64,000 nucleotides of DNA from assembly GCA_003952965.2 (NCBI GenBank), contig CM025855.1, positions 38,102,150-38,166,149 on the forward strand, given 5' to 3'. Numbering within the stretch: the first letter of the stretch is position 1; each line of letters opens with the position of its first letter. The position numbers and the translations under genes were made by a program. The notes beneath the pieces were generated by a model that saw only the letters and a program-made list of their open reading frames with translations, was not told the DNA's origin and did no database searches. The stretch is from Morella rubra (taxonomy: Eukaryota > Streptophyta > Magnoliopsida > Fagales > Myricaceae). Shown one piece after another: positions 40,484-51,900 of the stretch.

Positions 40484-41932
40484 TCAAAGTTTCCCTTCTT
40501 CTACAGGATTTAATTTAAGCTCCTCAATTAATGCATCAGCATCGTTGTACGAAGACCCACCTTCTTCAACAGCTCTCTTGGCCTTCTCTGCAAGCTCTCT
40601 AGCTCGCCTCCTCATCTCCATAGCCTCATCACCGCCACCCATCAACCTTTTCACAGCCACCTCCACCTTCTCCATCCCCACCAACGCCTTCTTTTCGACA
40701 TTAAACGACATCCACTCCACGCTTCCAACTCGAACCCCAATCTCCAACACGTCAGTAATCAGCTTCTCATTGTAGAATTGTTCCGCAGAGACAGGCCATG
40801 TGATCATGGGCACCCCAGAACTCACTCCCTCCAGCGTCGAGTTCCACCCACAATGAGTCATGAACCCTCCCACCGAAGCGTGTTCTAATATCAACAACTG
40901 CGGCGCCCAACCTCTTATTATCAATCCCTTGTTGGATTCCTTAAGCCTCTCTTCGAATCCGCAGGGAAGCCAATTTCCTTCCTCTTCTTCACGTCCACCC
41001 TCCGATTTCGAGAAGATTGTTCCAACCACCCAAATGAATGGATGGTTGGAAGCCTCGAGGCCATGAGCTATCTCGAGGAGCTGCTGGGGTGCGAAACGAG
41101 CCAAGCTCCCGAAACTAATATAAACAACAGAGTCGGATTCTTTACCGTCCAACCACCTTAAGCAAGTTTGCTCATCGATTGAGGCTCGTTTGCCTCTCTC
41201 AGCTTTATCTGCGACATTTCTGTTACATAGAGACACTGGTCCTACGACCCAAGCCTTCTTTCCCAACTCGTTCCTAAAATACTCCACGTAAGCCGGCTCC
41301 AACTCGTGGAAACTATTGATCAGTGTCCCAGCGCTCTTCTCCTCTGATTTAGATATCTTATCGGGAAGCCCCGATTTCTGTCTAGCAAAAGGTGGAAGCT
41401 GAGACCTCGTCAACTCGATCCGATCAGGAAGACCCGGCACCACAAAAGGCTCATAGTCCGAAGCCACCTTCTCGTGAGGCATATACTGTCTTATATTTTG
41501 TGTGACACAGCGAGAGAAGCATCCATTACCGGTGAAGACAATCCTTCTAATCTGGAGCTCATCGATGAGATCAGCCGCCCAGCGGTGAAACCCGTCGACG
41601 ACTATGCAGTCGGGTCGGTTCTCGAGTAGGAACAGCCTGAGAGGTTCTTGGAGGACCGAGGTGTCGGTGGAAGGGGTGGCGGACATGTCCGTGTCAGGAG
41701 AAACGGCACCGTCTGGCAACCGGAGGGCGTGGATAGAGATTAAGTGGCCACATTGTTGGTCGCGGAGGATGGAATTTTGGAATTGGAGGGCGTTGGTGGG
41801 TGTCGCTATGATGGTGGATTTGGCTCCGTGGGTAGCGAAGAGTCTGGCCGTGTCAATCATGGGAATCTGGTGGCCTCCGCCCACGAAGGGGAAAAAGAGC
41901 ATTTCCACTCTCGGAGCGGCTTTGGAGTCCAT
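40484..41932 (-). CDS. UDP-glycosyltransferase, UGT73 family, abscisate-glucosyltransferase-like (UGT-E)
   Basis: Intact intronless 482-aa enzyme, the most divergent member of the array. Its N-terminus, FFPFVGGGHQIPMIDTAR, resembles abscisate beta-glucosyltransferase-type UGT73 proteins more than the AQGHMIP neighbours. His21 and Asp113 (VVDGFHRWAAD) form the expected dyad. The PSPG box runs about W342-Q385 with [10 protein letters not shown] and terminal EQ. An acidic insert (SEGGREEEEG) precedes it. The C-terminal SSYNDADALIEELKLNP is family-typical. The upstream relic at 42601 may derive from a related gene. ABA glucosylation is a hypothesis from similarity of short motifs only; flavonoid or triterpenoid acceptors are equally possible. 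Confidence 0.9.
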   Translation of the reverse strand: MDSKAAPRVEMLFFPFVGGGHQIPMIDTARLFATHGAKSTIIATPTNALQFQNSILRDQQCGHLISIHALRLPDGAVSPDTDMSATPSTDTSVLQEPLRLFLLENRPDCIVVDGFHRWAADLIDELQIRRIVFTGNGCFSRCVTQNIRQYMPHEKVASDYEPFVVPGLPDRIELTRSQLPPFARQKSGLPDKISKSEEKSAGTLINSFHELEPAYVEYFRNELGKKAWVVGPVSLCNRNVADKAERGKRASIDEQTCLRWLDGKESDSVVYISFGSLARFAPQQLLEIAHGLEASNHPFIWVVGTIFSKSEGGREEEEGNWLPCGFEERLKESNKGLIIRGWAPQLLILEHASVGGFMTHCGWNSTLEGVSSGVPMITWPVSAEQFYNEKLITDVLEIGVRVGSVEWMSFNVEKKALVGMEKVEVAVKRLMGGGDEAMEMRRRARELAEKAKRAVEEGGSSYNDADALIEELKLNPVEEGKL

Positions 41933-42400
41933 GATGCAGAGAGAGACAGACAGACAGACTTGAACTGTGAGGCAGTGAGAACGTAGAAATGAACTTTATT
42001 TGATGAGGCAGTTTGACGAGTTCATATTTGTGTCTCTTTTTTCCAACATATGTCGACTCATGGTCTCAAAACAGTGCCAACGTCATGGGTGACATATTTC
42101 GATTCAGTTTATAATAGATTGTGGTTTGTCTCTGACACCCCGCCCACTCACGTGTTCAAATAGGCCAAATCCTCCGTGTTGCGTGTCGCGATGTATCTTG
42201 CACACACAATCCAAAGATACCCCAATAGTAAAAGAAATATTACCTAAGCTCCTTTGGTTATTTAAAATTGTACCTAAACCCCTTCTAATCATTTATGAAA
42301 GTCACTTCTCATGCGGGGTATAGCGCCTGATTTGGCGTCTGTGTATAAAAATTTTAGAATACGAGAATTGGTGAGAAAATAAAAAGATAAATAATTTTTT

Positions 42401-42520
42401 TATATTTATTATAATAAAAAAGATAATTTAATAAAAAGAAAAATCATTTCATAACTATTTCATATTTATTATAATAAAAAAGATAATTTAATAAGAAGAG
42501 AGATCATTCCATAATTATTT
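42401..42520. repeat. two-copy 60-bp AT-rich tandem repeat
   Basis: CATATTTATTATAATAAAAA followed by AGATAATTTAATAA recurs at exactly 60-base spacing, with a few substitutions in the second half. Confidence 0.75.
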
Positions 42521-42600
42521 TATTAGAGTGTTCAGAATTTTGACATATAAGCGCCATGTGAAACTCTCTTTCATTCCCGAGAGAGAAGCAACCAGTGCAA

Positions 42601-42830
42601 TCAAAGATGGGTAGAACATGCCATGACAATCCTAGAACATGCCACCACAATGCAGTCCGGCGGGGTCTTACGGAAGAGCCAAGCGGACAAGCGGTGTTGG
42701 AGCTTCACGGTGGTCACGAAGAGCTTCAAGGACAGGTGAGCGGAAGTGATTGCCAGTTGGTTCATATCCATCGGGTAAACCAGACTCCACAGTGTTGGCG
42801 TGAAGTCCATACCCCACAAACGTTAAGATT
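42601..42830 (-). pseudogene. UGT73-like fragment
   Basis: Minus-strand reading gives TVESGLPDGYE in one frame, then, after a one-base shift near 42760, ITSAHLSLKLFVTTVKLQ and TPPDCIVV in another. A GGCATGTTCTACCC stretch (GMFYP) follows. The order matches a UGT73 segment from the LPxGxE turn through the helix to PDCIVADMFYPW. No PSPG portion is found nearby. Similarity is short, so this is tentative. Confidence 0.45.
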
Positions 42831-43441
42831 TGCAAGCCGCAAATCTTGACATATTTTCAGCCATCTCTAACAGGAGCTATTGCACCGATGGAGAAGATTT
42901 GCAAGCCGCAAATTTTGAAGAACTTTTTGGTTCATTTCACATGATGATCTTTTCTCTGTAAATACCAACTCTTGCAAATAAGTTCACATGATGACTTTTC
43001 TTGGCTCAATGGGCGGCCCGCTCTTCTGTGTCTGGCTTTGTTTCTATTTATTGCACTCCTTTCAGTATTTTAAGTTGTGATGTAAACTCAGTTTTTAATT
43101 AATGCGATGAGGTTTTTTTCAGAAGAAAAAAAAAGAAAAGAAAAAGAAAAAAGAAGGGTGTGGAGGCAAAGACATTTCTCTTGCTGAAGTGCTTTTTTGG
43201 AGATGGCTGAAGGATGCATACTCTCAATGCAGTGGCCAGTACACTGGAACTTTTAGCATATGACATTAAAGCTGAACTTCATAATATATGCTCACATGAC
43301 AGTTTGAACGAATTCTATAACTGAGACACTGATTACATATAAATGTCAGCTTGAACCCCACCAAATCAACTCTAATCCCTGCCAATATTTCTCAATTACA
43401 AAGAGGAATATTGGATGCAGCTCCAACGATGTTCTTCTCAA

Positions 43442-46400
43442 CTAAGATGGCCTTTGACTGGCATGTTTTATCTGAAGAGCAGCTCTGACAATATTCCCCC
43501 TTGTTATAATTCCAACCTTCGCCATTTAAAAAGAGACCCATAAAAAATTACCCAAAGCCTCTCACAAATGAAATTTCAAACATAAGGGCAAGTAAATAAA
43601 ATTTCTTACCAGCTTCCCCTCACCATCTACTACAGGCAATCGATGGTATTTCGTTTCAAGCAACAACCTACCATTAGAAGAGCTGGTTTAAAGAATTTAG
43701 AGTTTGGATTTGGCAACCAAGAAAATGACTAATAGCTTAAAGTATTTGAAATGCCATCATATCGTACACAGTGTTTAGTGTGACCATTTGCAGATCATGT
43801 GTCAATTGCAAGAATAAAACCACAAATTCTGTAAGAAACAATTGGTTCATTGTTGAAAGAAAAGGAAAAAAAACAGAATTCAAGAAAGTGGAGAATATGA
43901 GGCGTTGAATAGTCTTATATGAGGTACCATTGCTATAAACATAAACAATAAAAATTTCCAGAAACTATATTGGACAACAAGAAAAACACAAACAAGTAAT
44001 CTCAAACTACATAAAGATATAAATACCTGGCAGCATCCTCAAGATTGGTGGATTCACGGACAACAAGAGGAGCAGAGGTCATTAAGTCCCCAACAACCTT
44101 GCCATTAGTTTTACTTAGCAGTTTCTGTATTTCGTTGAATGTCTGCAAGTATTCACTCAATTCAATGAATTCATAGATACAGAGTCTCTTCTATTTAAGG
44201 AATCAAGAAATGAACTGTGAAAACAGGGAGACGTAGGATTGTTTATGGTAATAAAAGAGCAAAATGACAAGAGGGAGGCAAAACATAAATACAACTTGTG
44301 AATCATTACTAGAGATATAACTTTTTTGATAAGTATTACTAGAGATATAACTAGGGACATGGTCCTAAATAGGGCCTAGTTGCGTAAAAAGATCCACGCA
44401 GTAAGCCTAATCAGTTGGGACTAAGGCTCAGTGAGTTGCATTGAGATAACATTTCCACCCCCATCAACTAGATTGAGACTGCAACTGCAACACTCCCAGA
44501 ACTAGGAAGAAATCACACCCAAAATATAGTCATGTAGTTATGAGGTATGTCTATTCACTTTCACAGAAACAGGAAGGTTTTTAGGAAAACCCACAATATT
44601 ATAAGGCCAAGCAAGTTGGAGTTCAACTTCATTGCTGCATGTCTAGAACCCAGTATAAAATCCGGTTTCTTATTTGTTAATCAGCCAAAATTAAATCTAC
44701 TTCATTAAGGGGTAGTAGTTGATAGAACATGCTGACTTAGCCAGGGGTTTGGTCTTGACTTTTGCCCCAATGATCAATGTGCCTCTTATCTAGTAAGCCT
44801 CCACCCATATACATAGAGGTTAGCTCCTCCTCAGAAGGCTCTCACTTCTAACAATCTTGCTGGAGAGGATTGTTGTGCATATATGTGTCTGCGCACAGGT
44901 ATGCACATGCATGTTAAGGTGTGTTTATATATTGCAACTTTATGAATATTGCTAGAGTTACAAGAAAAGTATATCCTACATTAACCCACAAGCCAGTGAC
45001 CAAAATGCCATCAAAATAGAAAAATTAGCATTTACAAGACGACAGTTCTTACATACTTTCCATGAACTATCGACAGCAGGAAACACATTTGCATCACTTT
45101 GACTGCCACCTAGTAGCATAGAAGAAGTAAGTAGCCGGTTGACGTGCCCAGATTAACAAAAATTAATGGGAGTTTTGTGCAAAAACTTTGATAGTAACAA
45201 GAAATTTTGCATTTATTATCAACTGGAGACTTCCAAACTTATGCAAAAGTTCCTTCGAAGCTTATAACATCTGTATTTTTCCATTCCACAAACATCCATG
45301 AGATTTGTAAGATCTAAAGAAAAGGATATAAGGGACAGACTGAAAGATTTCTAAAAGGGAAAAAGCTGTGCAAAAACAAAAGATCTTATAGTGACAACAA
45401 TGTCATCTTCTCTGGTATGTCAAGCTCGAACTTTGCATCTTCATCGAGTTTAAACAAGCACAAGCACAAGCAGTAACATTACTGAATTTAGTGCCATTGG
45501 AAAAGCTCAAACTACATCGTATTCCTGTATTACCTGATACTGAGTCGAGTGCTAGCAAGTCATAGTCTGAAACAACACCAACCTGCCATGGAAAAACAGC
45601 CTCCAGTCAATGTTTCAAAGCAAAACAGCGTCATATGCCCTAAATGTCTCAACGTAATCAGATTGTCTTAGTTAGAATGTAAGTATAATTACCAATTTCC
45701 AGTCATCATCAATCACAGGAAAGCCAGATATTCTCTTCTCCACAAGAGCCTCCAATGCTGTAACAGCAAAAGCCAGTGAATGGAAAACGAACCAATCGTA
45801 GGACATTCACGAAACTAGAAGCCCAGGTGCCATACCTTCATCAACCGTTGTTGTTGGTTTAACAACGTGTAAATCCTCCCTCTTTGTCATAAAATCACCA
45901 ACGATATATGGTCCACTTCTAGGCTGAAAATCAACAAAATAGATCAGAAGGGCACACCTATGCTTTCATAGGAGTAGCATGTGCCTTGCCCTCTATAAAT
46001 ATTAAAATGCACTGCAGACCAGAATGTCTTGATTAGAACTTTGTAGAAAGATGTCAAAGTCCCTGAATCGGTATGAACACAAAACCCGCAAACAAAAATT
46101 AGAAAGCTTAACCACTGGCGTACTTGCTCTTCAGTCTACGCGCATGCTAAATCGTAATATGTTTTTGCTTCAATCAGAAGTAGCATACTGCGCCAAGTGG
46201 CATTAGATAATTCAACTAGACCAAATATTCAAAAACTCGACAGCACAAATCTCCGCAGCAATTGAAAATGAATAAATATTTGATTAAAAATGGTTTAAAA
46301 ATTCTAATTTGGAAGGGGAAAGAAGCATCACGATTTCCTTCCAGTGCTAATCGGGTAATAGTTCCCAAAAAAGAATATTTGGGGGAAAAAAAACTCACCC

Positions 46401-46798
46401 CCTAATTAAACAATTGTGTGGAAAGTAGTTCCATGCAAATTTGCAATGACAGAATGTATGCGGACATGTACGTACATACGTAGACACACAGAGAAAGCTA
46501 TATAATTACACTAAGAACTATTCCCAACAAAAGCTCCTATTCAGGTGTGCAGCGAGGGGGACAAAAAGTGGCTGACGATGAAACAGGTACTCACTGGCAC
46601 GGAGTTGGTGTGGAGGCCGGCACCAGAGAAAACAGTGACCCCCGGACCTCGGAGTTCGGAGACGCGTTTGAAAGGCCGTCGTTTGGAGAGGGAATTGCCG
46701 AGAGCCGGAGGTGCTCTTTGACAAATGTTAAAAGGTGACCGAGGCTGATAATGGAGAAAAACGAAGTTAGCACACGGTGAGAGAGGGATTGAACCCAT
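43442..46798 (-). CDS. CBSX2: CBS-domain-pair protein, plastid-targeted (CBSX2-like)
   Basis: Two-CBS protein that in Arabidopsis activates thioredoxins in plastids and senses adenosine nucleotides. Eight exons with GT-AG borders: 46798-46595, 45923-45836, 45757-45693, 45582-45534, 45109-45057, 44142-44027, 43667-43610 and 43516-43442. They total 708 nt and encode 235 aa with no break. Exon 1 encodes a Ser/Arg-rich transit peptide ending near SVP. Mature sequence: YIVGDFMTKREDLHVVKPTT, ISGFPVIDDDWKLVGVVSDY (first CBS), FNEIQKLLSKTNGKVVGDLM, YHRLPVVDGEGKLVGIITRG (second CBS), and a C-terminus HASQRPS. CBSX1 is the close alternative and the two are hard to separate without alignment. It is divergent from the PABP gene, with about 2.2 kb between starts. 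Confidence 0.88.
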
Positions 46799-48919
46799 GG
46801 TGCGTCCCGTCCTTTGTTGTTTTCTTTAATTCTTTTCGTAATAATTATTGGCTTCTGATAGGAGATTGAGAGAGAGAGAGAGAGTTGCTCAAAGATTCGA
46901 TGGAGTGGATTTGGGATTCTGCCACAGAATGTACGGATAGCCGTAGTTTACATTTGGAAAAATCTTTTTTTTTTTTTTTTTAAAGAGAAAAATCTGGTCC
47001 ATATTTGCGTACTTTCCTGCTTCCGTGTGTTAGGGAGAAACTGCTGGAAAGGAAGCAACTAATTTGGTCTGGCCGGTGAGACTTTTTGCAACTCCCACGC
47101 GCACGCGCTGGTCGGCTGTTTGTTTGTGTAAGCCCACGCGGCCACATCGTTGAATCAAAAGCAACGTTATTATATTCTTATTATTATCTTTTTCTATTAC
47201 TATTTTACTCTTCTAAAATCATACAGATATTATCCAAATCGCAGCTGAAGGGGAAAGACCGGACGGCGGACTGTCATCCTGCTCCTACAGAAATCCATAC
47301 ACGGTCTAGCACAGAGCTGCACGTACCAAAAACATTACTTTATATATTTTAGACAAAACTTTAGACAAAATTTTAGACAACATTTCACCCCCAACACTCT
47401 ACTTTTTACAAATTTCAAGATTTTAAAAATTTTAAAAATATTTTCTAAAATTTTGACAAATGAACGCCCTCATATCTCTAGTGAAGAAATTAACACTCGC
47501 CTAGTAAAATGACTAAACAACCAGTTGCTATAACATTAGTGAGAAGCAGTGAGTTTCGCGTGGATTTGCTCAAGTCACGAATTAAACCAATACATATCAA
47601 TGCTTCATAAATTTTCTGTACTAATAAAATTTTCTCTCTAATCCAAGATCGACCTAAAGAAAATTACAACACTATTATACGTTTTACACTATCTCACATT
47701 GCGTATAGTAGATTTATCTATTGAGTATGGTGAGATGGGATGCATCTTATATATAACATCTCATAATATTAGAATGAACTCATTAACAAATAAAACAATC
47801 ATGTCTTAATGTAGAGTCTTTACCTAACACTCATTTTTTTCTTTATCTCTATCTGTCTTTTTTCACCGTGAATGATTGATTGATAATGTAACATCTTGAA
47901 CCCAAAGTCCAAGCCGAAAGAATCTGTACATAATAGATTATTTCACCTGATTACATAATTTCTCTCTGCCCTAATATTTTAAAAGTATTTAATTACAACA
48001 TTAGTAAAATGTTCATAAACAATAAAATGCTAAAAATATACATTCTTAAAACCTTAGTTAGAGTCTTAAAATCACCGTTAACATATTCAGTATTTTCTAA
48101 TATTGACAAACATCTACTAAAATAACGCCGTCAAAAAAATTAATCTCTAAAAATATTCTCGCAATTAACGATTTCAAAACACAAATCTACCTTACGACAA
48201 GGATAGACTCGTCGAGACGTATACCCGAAGAACTAATTTATTAAAAATTAATATGACTTCCCTTGTAACACAGTAATTAATTAAACCTAGGGCATTAAGC
48301 GTTGACTGCCACATCTAAGGTTGGACGTTCTCCATAACTCGCTCATGCAGCCCGTCTTTACAAACCCACAAAATTACCAAAACACCCTCAACCTGCATTA
48401 CCCGTTTTCATTTTTCTTTGGTTTTTACCCTCAACTTTGATATCTATCTGGAGACTTGAGAAGCTTACCGTTACCGTTACCTCATTCCTCAACTTGCCCT
48501 CGTCACCTGGGTCCCACCGCAACCCCATAGATCCAACGGCGCAGATCTCGTCCTTGGATTAATCCGAGGGTTTACCCGAACCCGAACCCGCACACCTACA
48601 TAACCCGCCCAGCTACAAATTCATTTCTCAGTGCAGTTTCAGCTGCCCTCTGAAACCAATCCTCCTCCCCCGTCCTCTGTCTATCTCTCTCTCTCTCGCA
48701 CGCAGGTCACGAGCCGCCTCCTCCGGCGGATCCCCGACCCTCCCTTCCCTCTCCTCCCACTATCATCAAAAACAAAAAAGAAAGAAATTTTTATTGTTTT
48801 AGAGGTCTATCCTTCCACACTTTGGTGCGTGTCAAAGCGTCACTTTAGGGTTTCTTCATTTCCGGCGTCATTTTTGTTTCTTCCTACTGTTTTGCTTATA
48901 ATAACGCGAGGAGAGGGAA
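46799..48919. other. intergenic between divergent CBSX2-like and PABP genes
   Basis: Includes a GA microsatellite (about 46868-46884), one AT-rich repeat copy (47341-47472) and AT-rich DNA. Toward the right comes the PABP promoter/leader with CCGTTACCGTTACC near 48468 and a CT run near 48685. No gene recognised. Confidence 0.5.
47341..47472 (-). repeat. AT-rich dispersed repeat, rearranged copy
   Basis: Ends TTTTGACAAATGAACGCCC, the reversed family start. The other end shows a short internal triplication of TTTAGACAAAA-like units. Confidence 0.45.
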
Positions 48920-48982
48920 GAGAAAAAGAAAAATAAATAAAATAAAAAAGAACAATTTAGAATTGAGAGGAAAAAAAAAAAC
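48920..48982 (+). promoter_or_regulatory. A-rich leader before the PABP start codon
   Basis: The 63 bases just before the ATG at 48990 are dominated by A, with runs such as GAAAAAGAAAAATAAATAAA and a run of 11 A. PABP mRNAs in animals carry A-rich leaders through which the protein represses its own translation; applying this here is inference. Confidence 0.4.
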
Positions 48983-48989
48983 CTTTGGT

Positions 48990-51900
48990 ATGGCACAGGT
49001 ACAAGCTCAGCCTCAGAATGCAATTCCAGGGGCGAACGGTGCGGGTGGAGCCAACCAGTTCGTGACGACGTCTCTATATGTTGGAGATCTTGACCAGAGC
49101 GTGACCGATTCGCAGCTCTATGATCTGTTTAACCAACTTGGTCAGGTGGTTTCGGTGAGGGTTTGCAGGGACTTGAGCACCCGGCGATCGCTCGGTTACG
49201 GTTATGTCAATTATAGTAACCCTCAAGACGGTTAGTAATTGCTTCGAATTATATTTTTTTATATCTAGGAGATTACTAAGCTCTATTTGATGGTTATTGG
49301 ATTTTTATGTGTAGATTCAGTGTTATTTTGTGATGCAATTACAAATTTAATTTTTTTTTTCAAGCACTTGTTCTGAGACAATGTAATTTCAGGAATTGGA
49401 TTTGACTTGTTTCGTTAATAGCAGGCTTCTATATGAGGTTGATGTGCCATTAATAAGGCTAATTTAAAAGAACACCTAGACTTTATTCCCACTGCAGTCA
49501 CTACTATTGTTGTTATTATTTTCCTTGTAGACGGTTTGTCAAAAACAGCTTGATTGGGGATGGAAACTCGCATTAATTTGTATTATCCAGTTGCTAAGTT
49601 AATGGAGGAAGAAATGCAGCTGATGATAAATGTGAAGTGGGAGATCCCATTTATTTTTGATGTAAATAAGCCCCTTTTCTTAATATAGAGGGATTTTCTT
49701 TTTATATAAGCATTCTGCCAGTTGTTCCACTGTATTTCGTTAAAAGCAGATGTAAGATGTTTCGCTACACAAAGAAAAGCATGCTGGTTTGTATTTTTTC
49801 TTTAACTTGATAGAATTTATATAGTCAATACAGAACTTGCGGAGCCATGATGGTTTCCCTTTGATACTGGACATTTGAATTTGTTTCTAGCATTATAGGA
49901 GAAAAGAAAACTTGTTCACTCTTCTTAGAAACTTGTTTAGCAATCACTTGGGTTGTATTATGCCTTGAATGGATGAAGATATTCCCATTCCCTTAATGGA
50001 GCCTAGCTGCGAAAGTGCAAAACACAAGTGCAAATTTGAACGAAGTAAAGTACACTTTTAATTGTCCTATGTACCATTTCTTTTGTTCTTTTGCTATGCA
50101 TACAGATGTACCATCATGCAGTAATATGAATCCTCAGTGGCCATGATCCTCAAACTGTTGAATAATGATTGCAATATTTGGTATAAAAATAGTAACTGTC
50201 TTGTATAAGTAGACTACCAAACTCTTAAACAATGAGAAGGGAAAACTGAATTCCTTCTCTATTTGGTGAAAGAGGTTTAATCCCATTTGTTTCACATTCG
50301 TGTTTCCCAAAGTTTTGGGCCATCTTCTTATTACTACTTGCTATACTATTAATGGGAAGCCTTTCTGTAACCTACACTAGTTGTCCCTTCACCATCCCTG
50401 GTGTGTCCTAGGTTGTTCTACATTATAGTGTGTCATCAGTCTGTTGTCCGGATGCTTGTGATCGTGAGTCACCTTTATGTTTCATGAGCTTTGGCGTCTT
50501 CCTTTTGTCTTCATCTGAAGATTTGGATATGCAAGGGAAAGCACACTATCCTGTAGTGTAATATTTACAATTGGTATAAGTAATGAAGATTGAATTTAAT
50601 TGGTGCCATATCCTCACATATTGTTAAGGAAATTATTATTTCTAAGAATAAAAAAAGAGAGCTTTTAGCATCGGCCCTATTTTTCTTGAAAAGGCATTTT
50701 TTCTCAATTTAAATCCGCTTGATTAGTAGTACTTCTCTTTGGGGTAAGAACTACGTTTCTTCTGCTTCTTTGTGCTTTTGCCCTTTATGTGTACCTAGGT
50801 GCTTAACAACACTGCCTTTACCAAATATAATTAGATTTTGCCAATGATTCCCGTTAAATTTAATTAACCCCGAAGGGCCTTTCCTGAGCTACTGATTAAC
50901 AACTCATCTACCCAGGTTGATTTATCTGGTCTGGGAACCCATCTGTCCTCAGTGTGCTAAAAAAATAATAGTTGATCTTTGCCACATGGATTGTGGTTTG
51001 TTGAAGGATATCTAATTTGTAATAATTGTGTTTGATTGGCTCACATAGATGATGAATATAGATTTCTGGATTTTTTTTTCAAAAAAAAAAAAAAATTTCA
51101 CCTTCAGCTGAGAGCAGTTGACTACGTAGAGAAGCTAAAATTAGGTGGCCATGCATGCCTATTGTCCTGCGCTCAATTTTTTGTTCTTATTCTATCGTTT
51201 GGAGTACAGAAGAACCTGTGTGTGGATGTGACTTTGAATTATTGTTTCTACCTTTTGGCTTGAACTCTTGATATAGCAGTTTGAGGGCAGTGAGAAAGCC
51301 CTCGTAATTCACTCTGAACATTGGACTATTGCTCCACTACGGAATATAAATATTAGATATACCAACCAAGTTAAAAATGTGGGCCACTGCGTTCCCCTTC
51401 ATGTTGTATGCATGTTTCTTGTCGGTACACGTTTCTTCTTGTTATGAATCTATGCCATCCTTTTCCATCACATGCACAACATTTAAATTTTCAATTGTTC
51501 TTTATCTACCTTACATCTTTATTTTGAAACAAATTCAGCTGCAAGGGCATTGGATGTACTGAACTTCACCCCTCTCAATGGAAAGCCCATTAGGATCATG
51601 TATTCGCATCGTGACCCTAGCATTCGCAAAAGTGGGGCTGGAAACATATTTATTAAGGTATTCACATTTGATATGGCTCTAATTGCTGGCCTTTCCTTTA
51701 AAATAGTAGTTTTTTGTCCTGCCAATCTCCTATGGTCCATTTTCTTGCTGACACTAACCTCCAGTTCCTCTTAAACTTGGCAGAATTTGGACAAGGCAAT
51801 TGACCATAAAGCATTACATGATACTTTTTCTGCTTTTGGGAACATTCTTTCATGCAAGGTAGCTACAGATTCCTATGGCCAGTCAAAAGGCTATGGGTTT

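Larger units (their letters stand above)
41933..43441. other. intergenic between UGT-E and the CBS gene
   Basis: Contains a 60-bp tandem repeat (42401-42520), the UGT relic (42601-42830), and the 3' flank of the CBS gene. Nothing else recognised. Confidence 0.5.
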
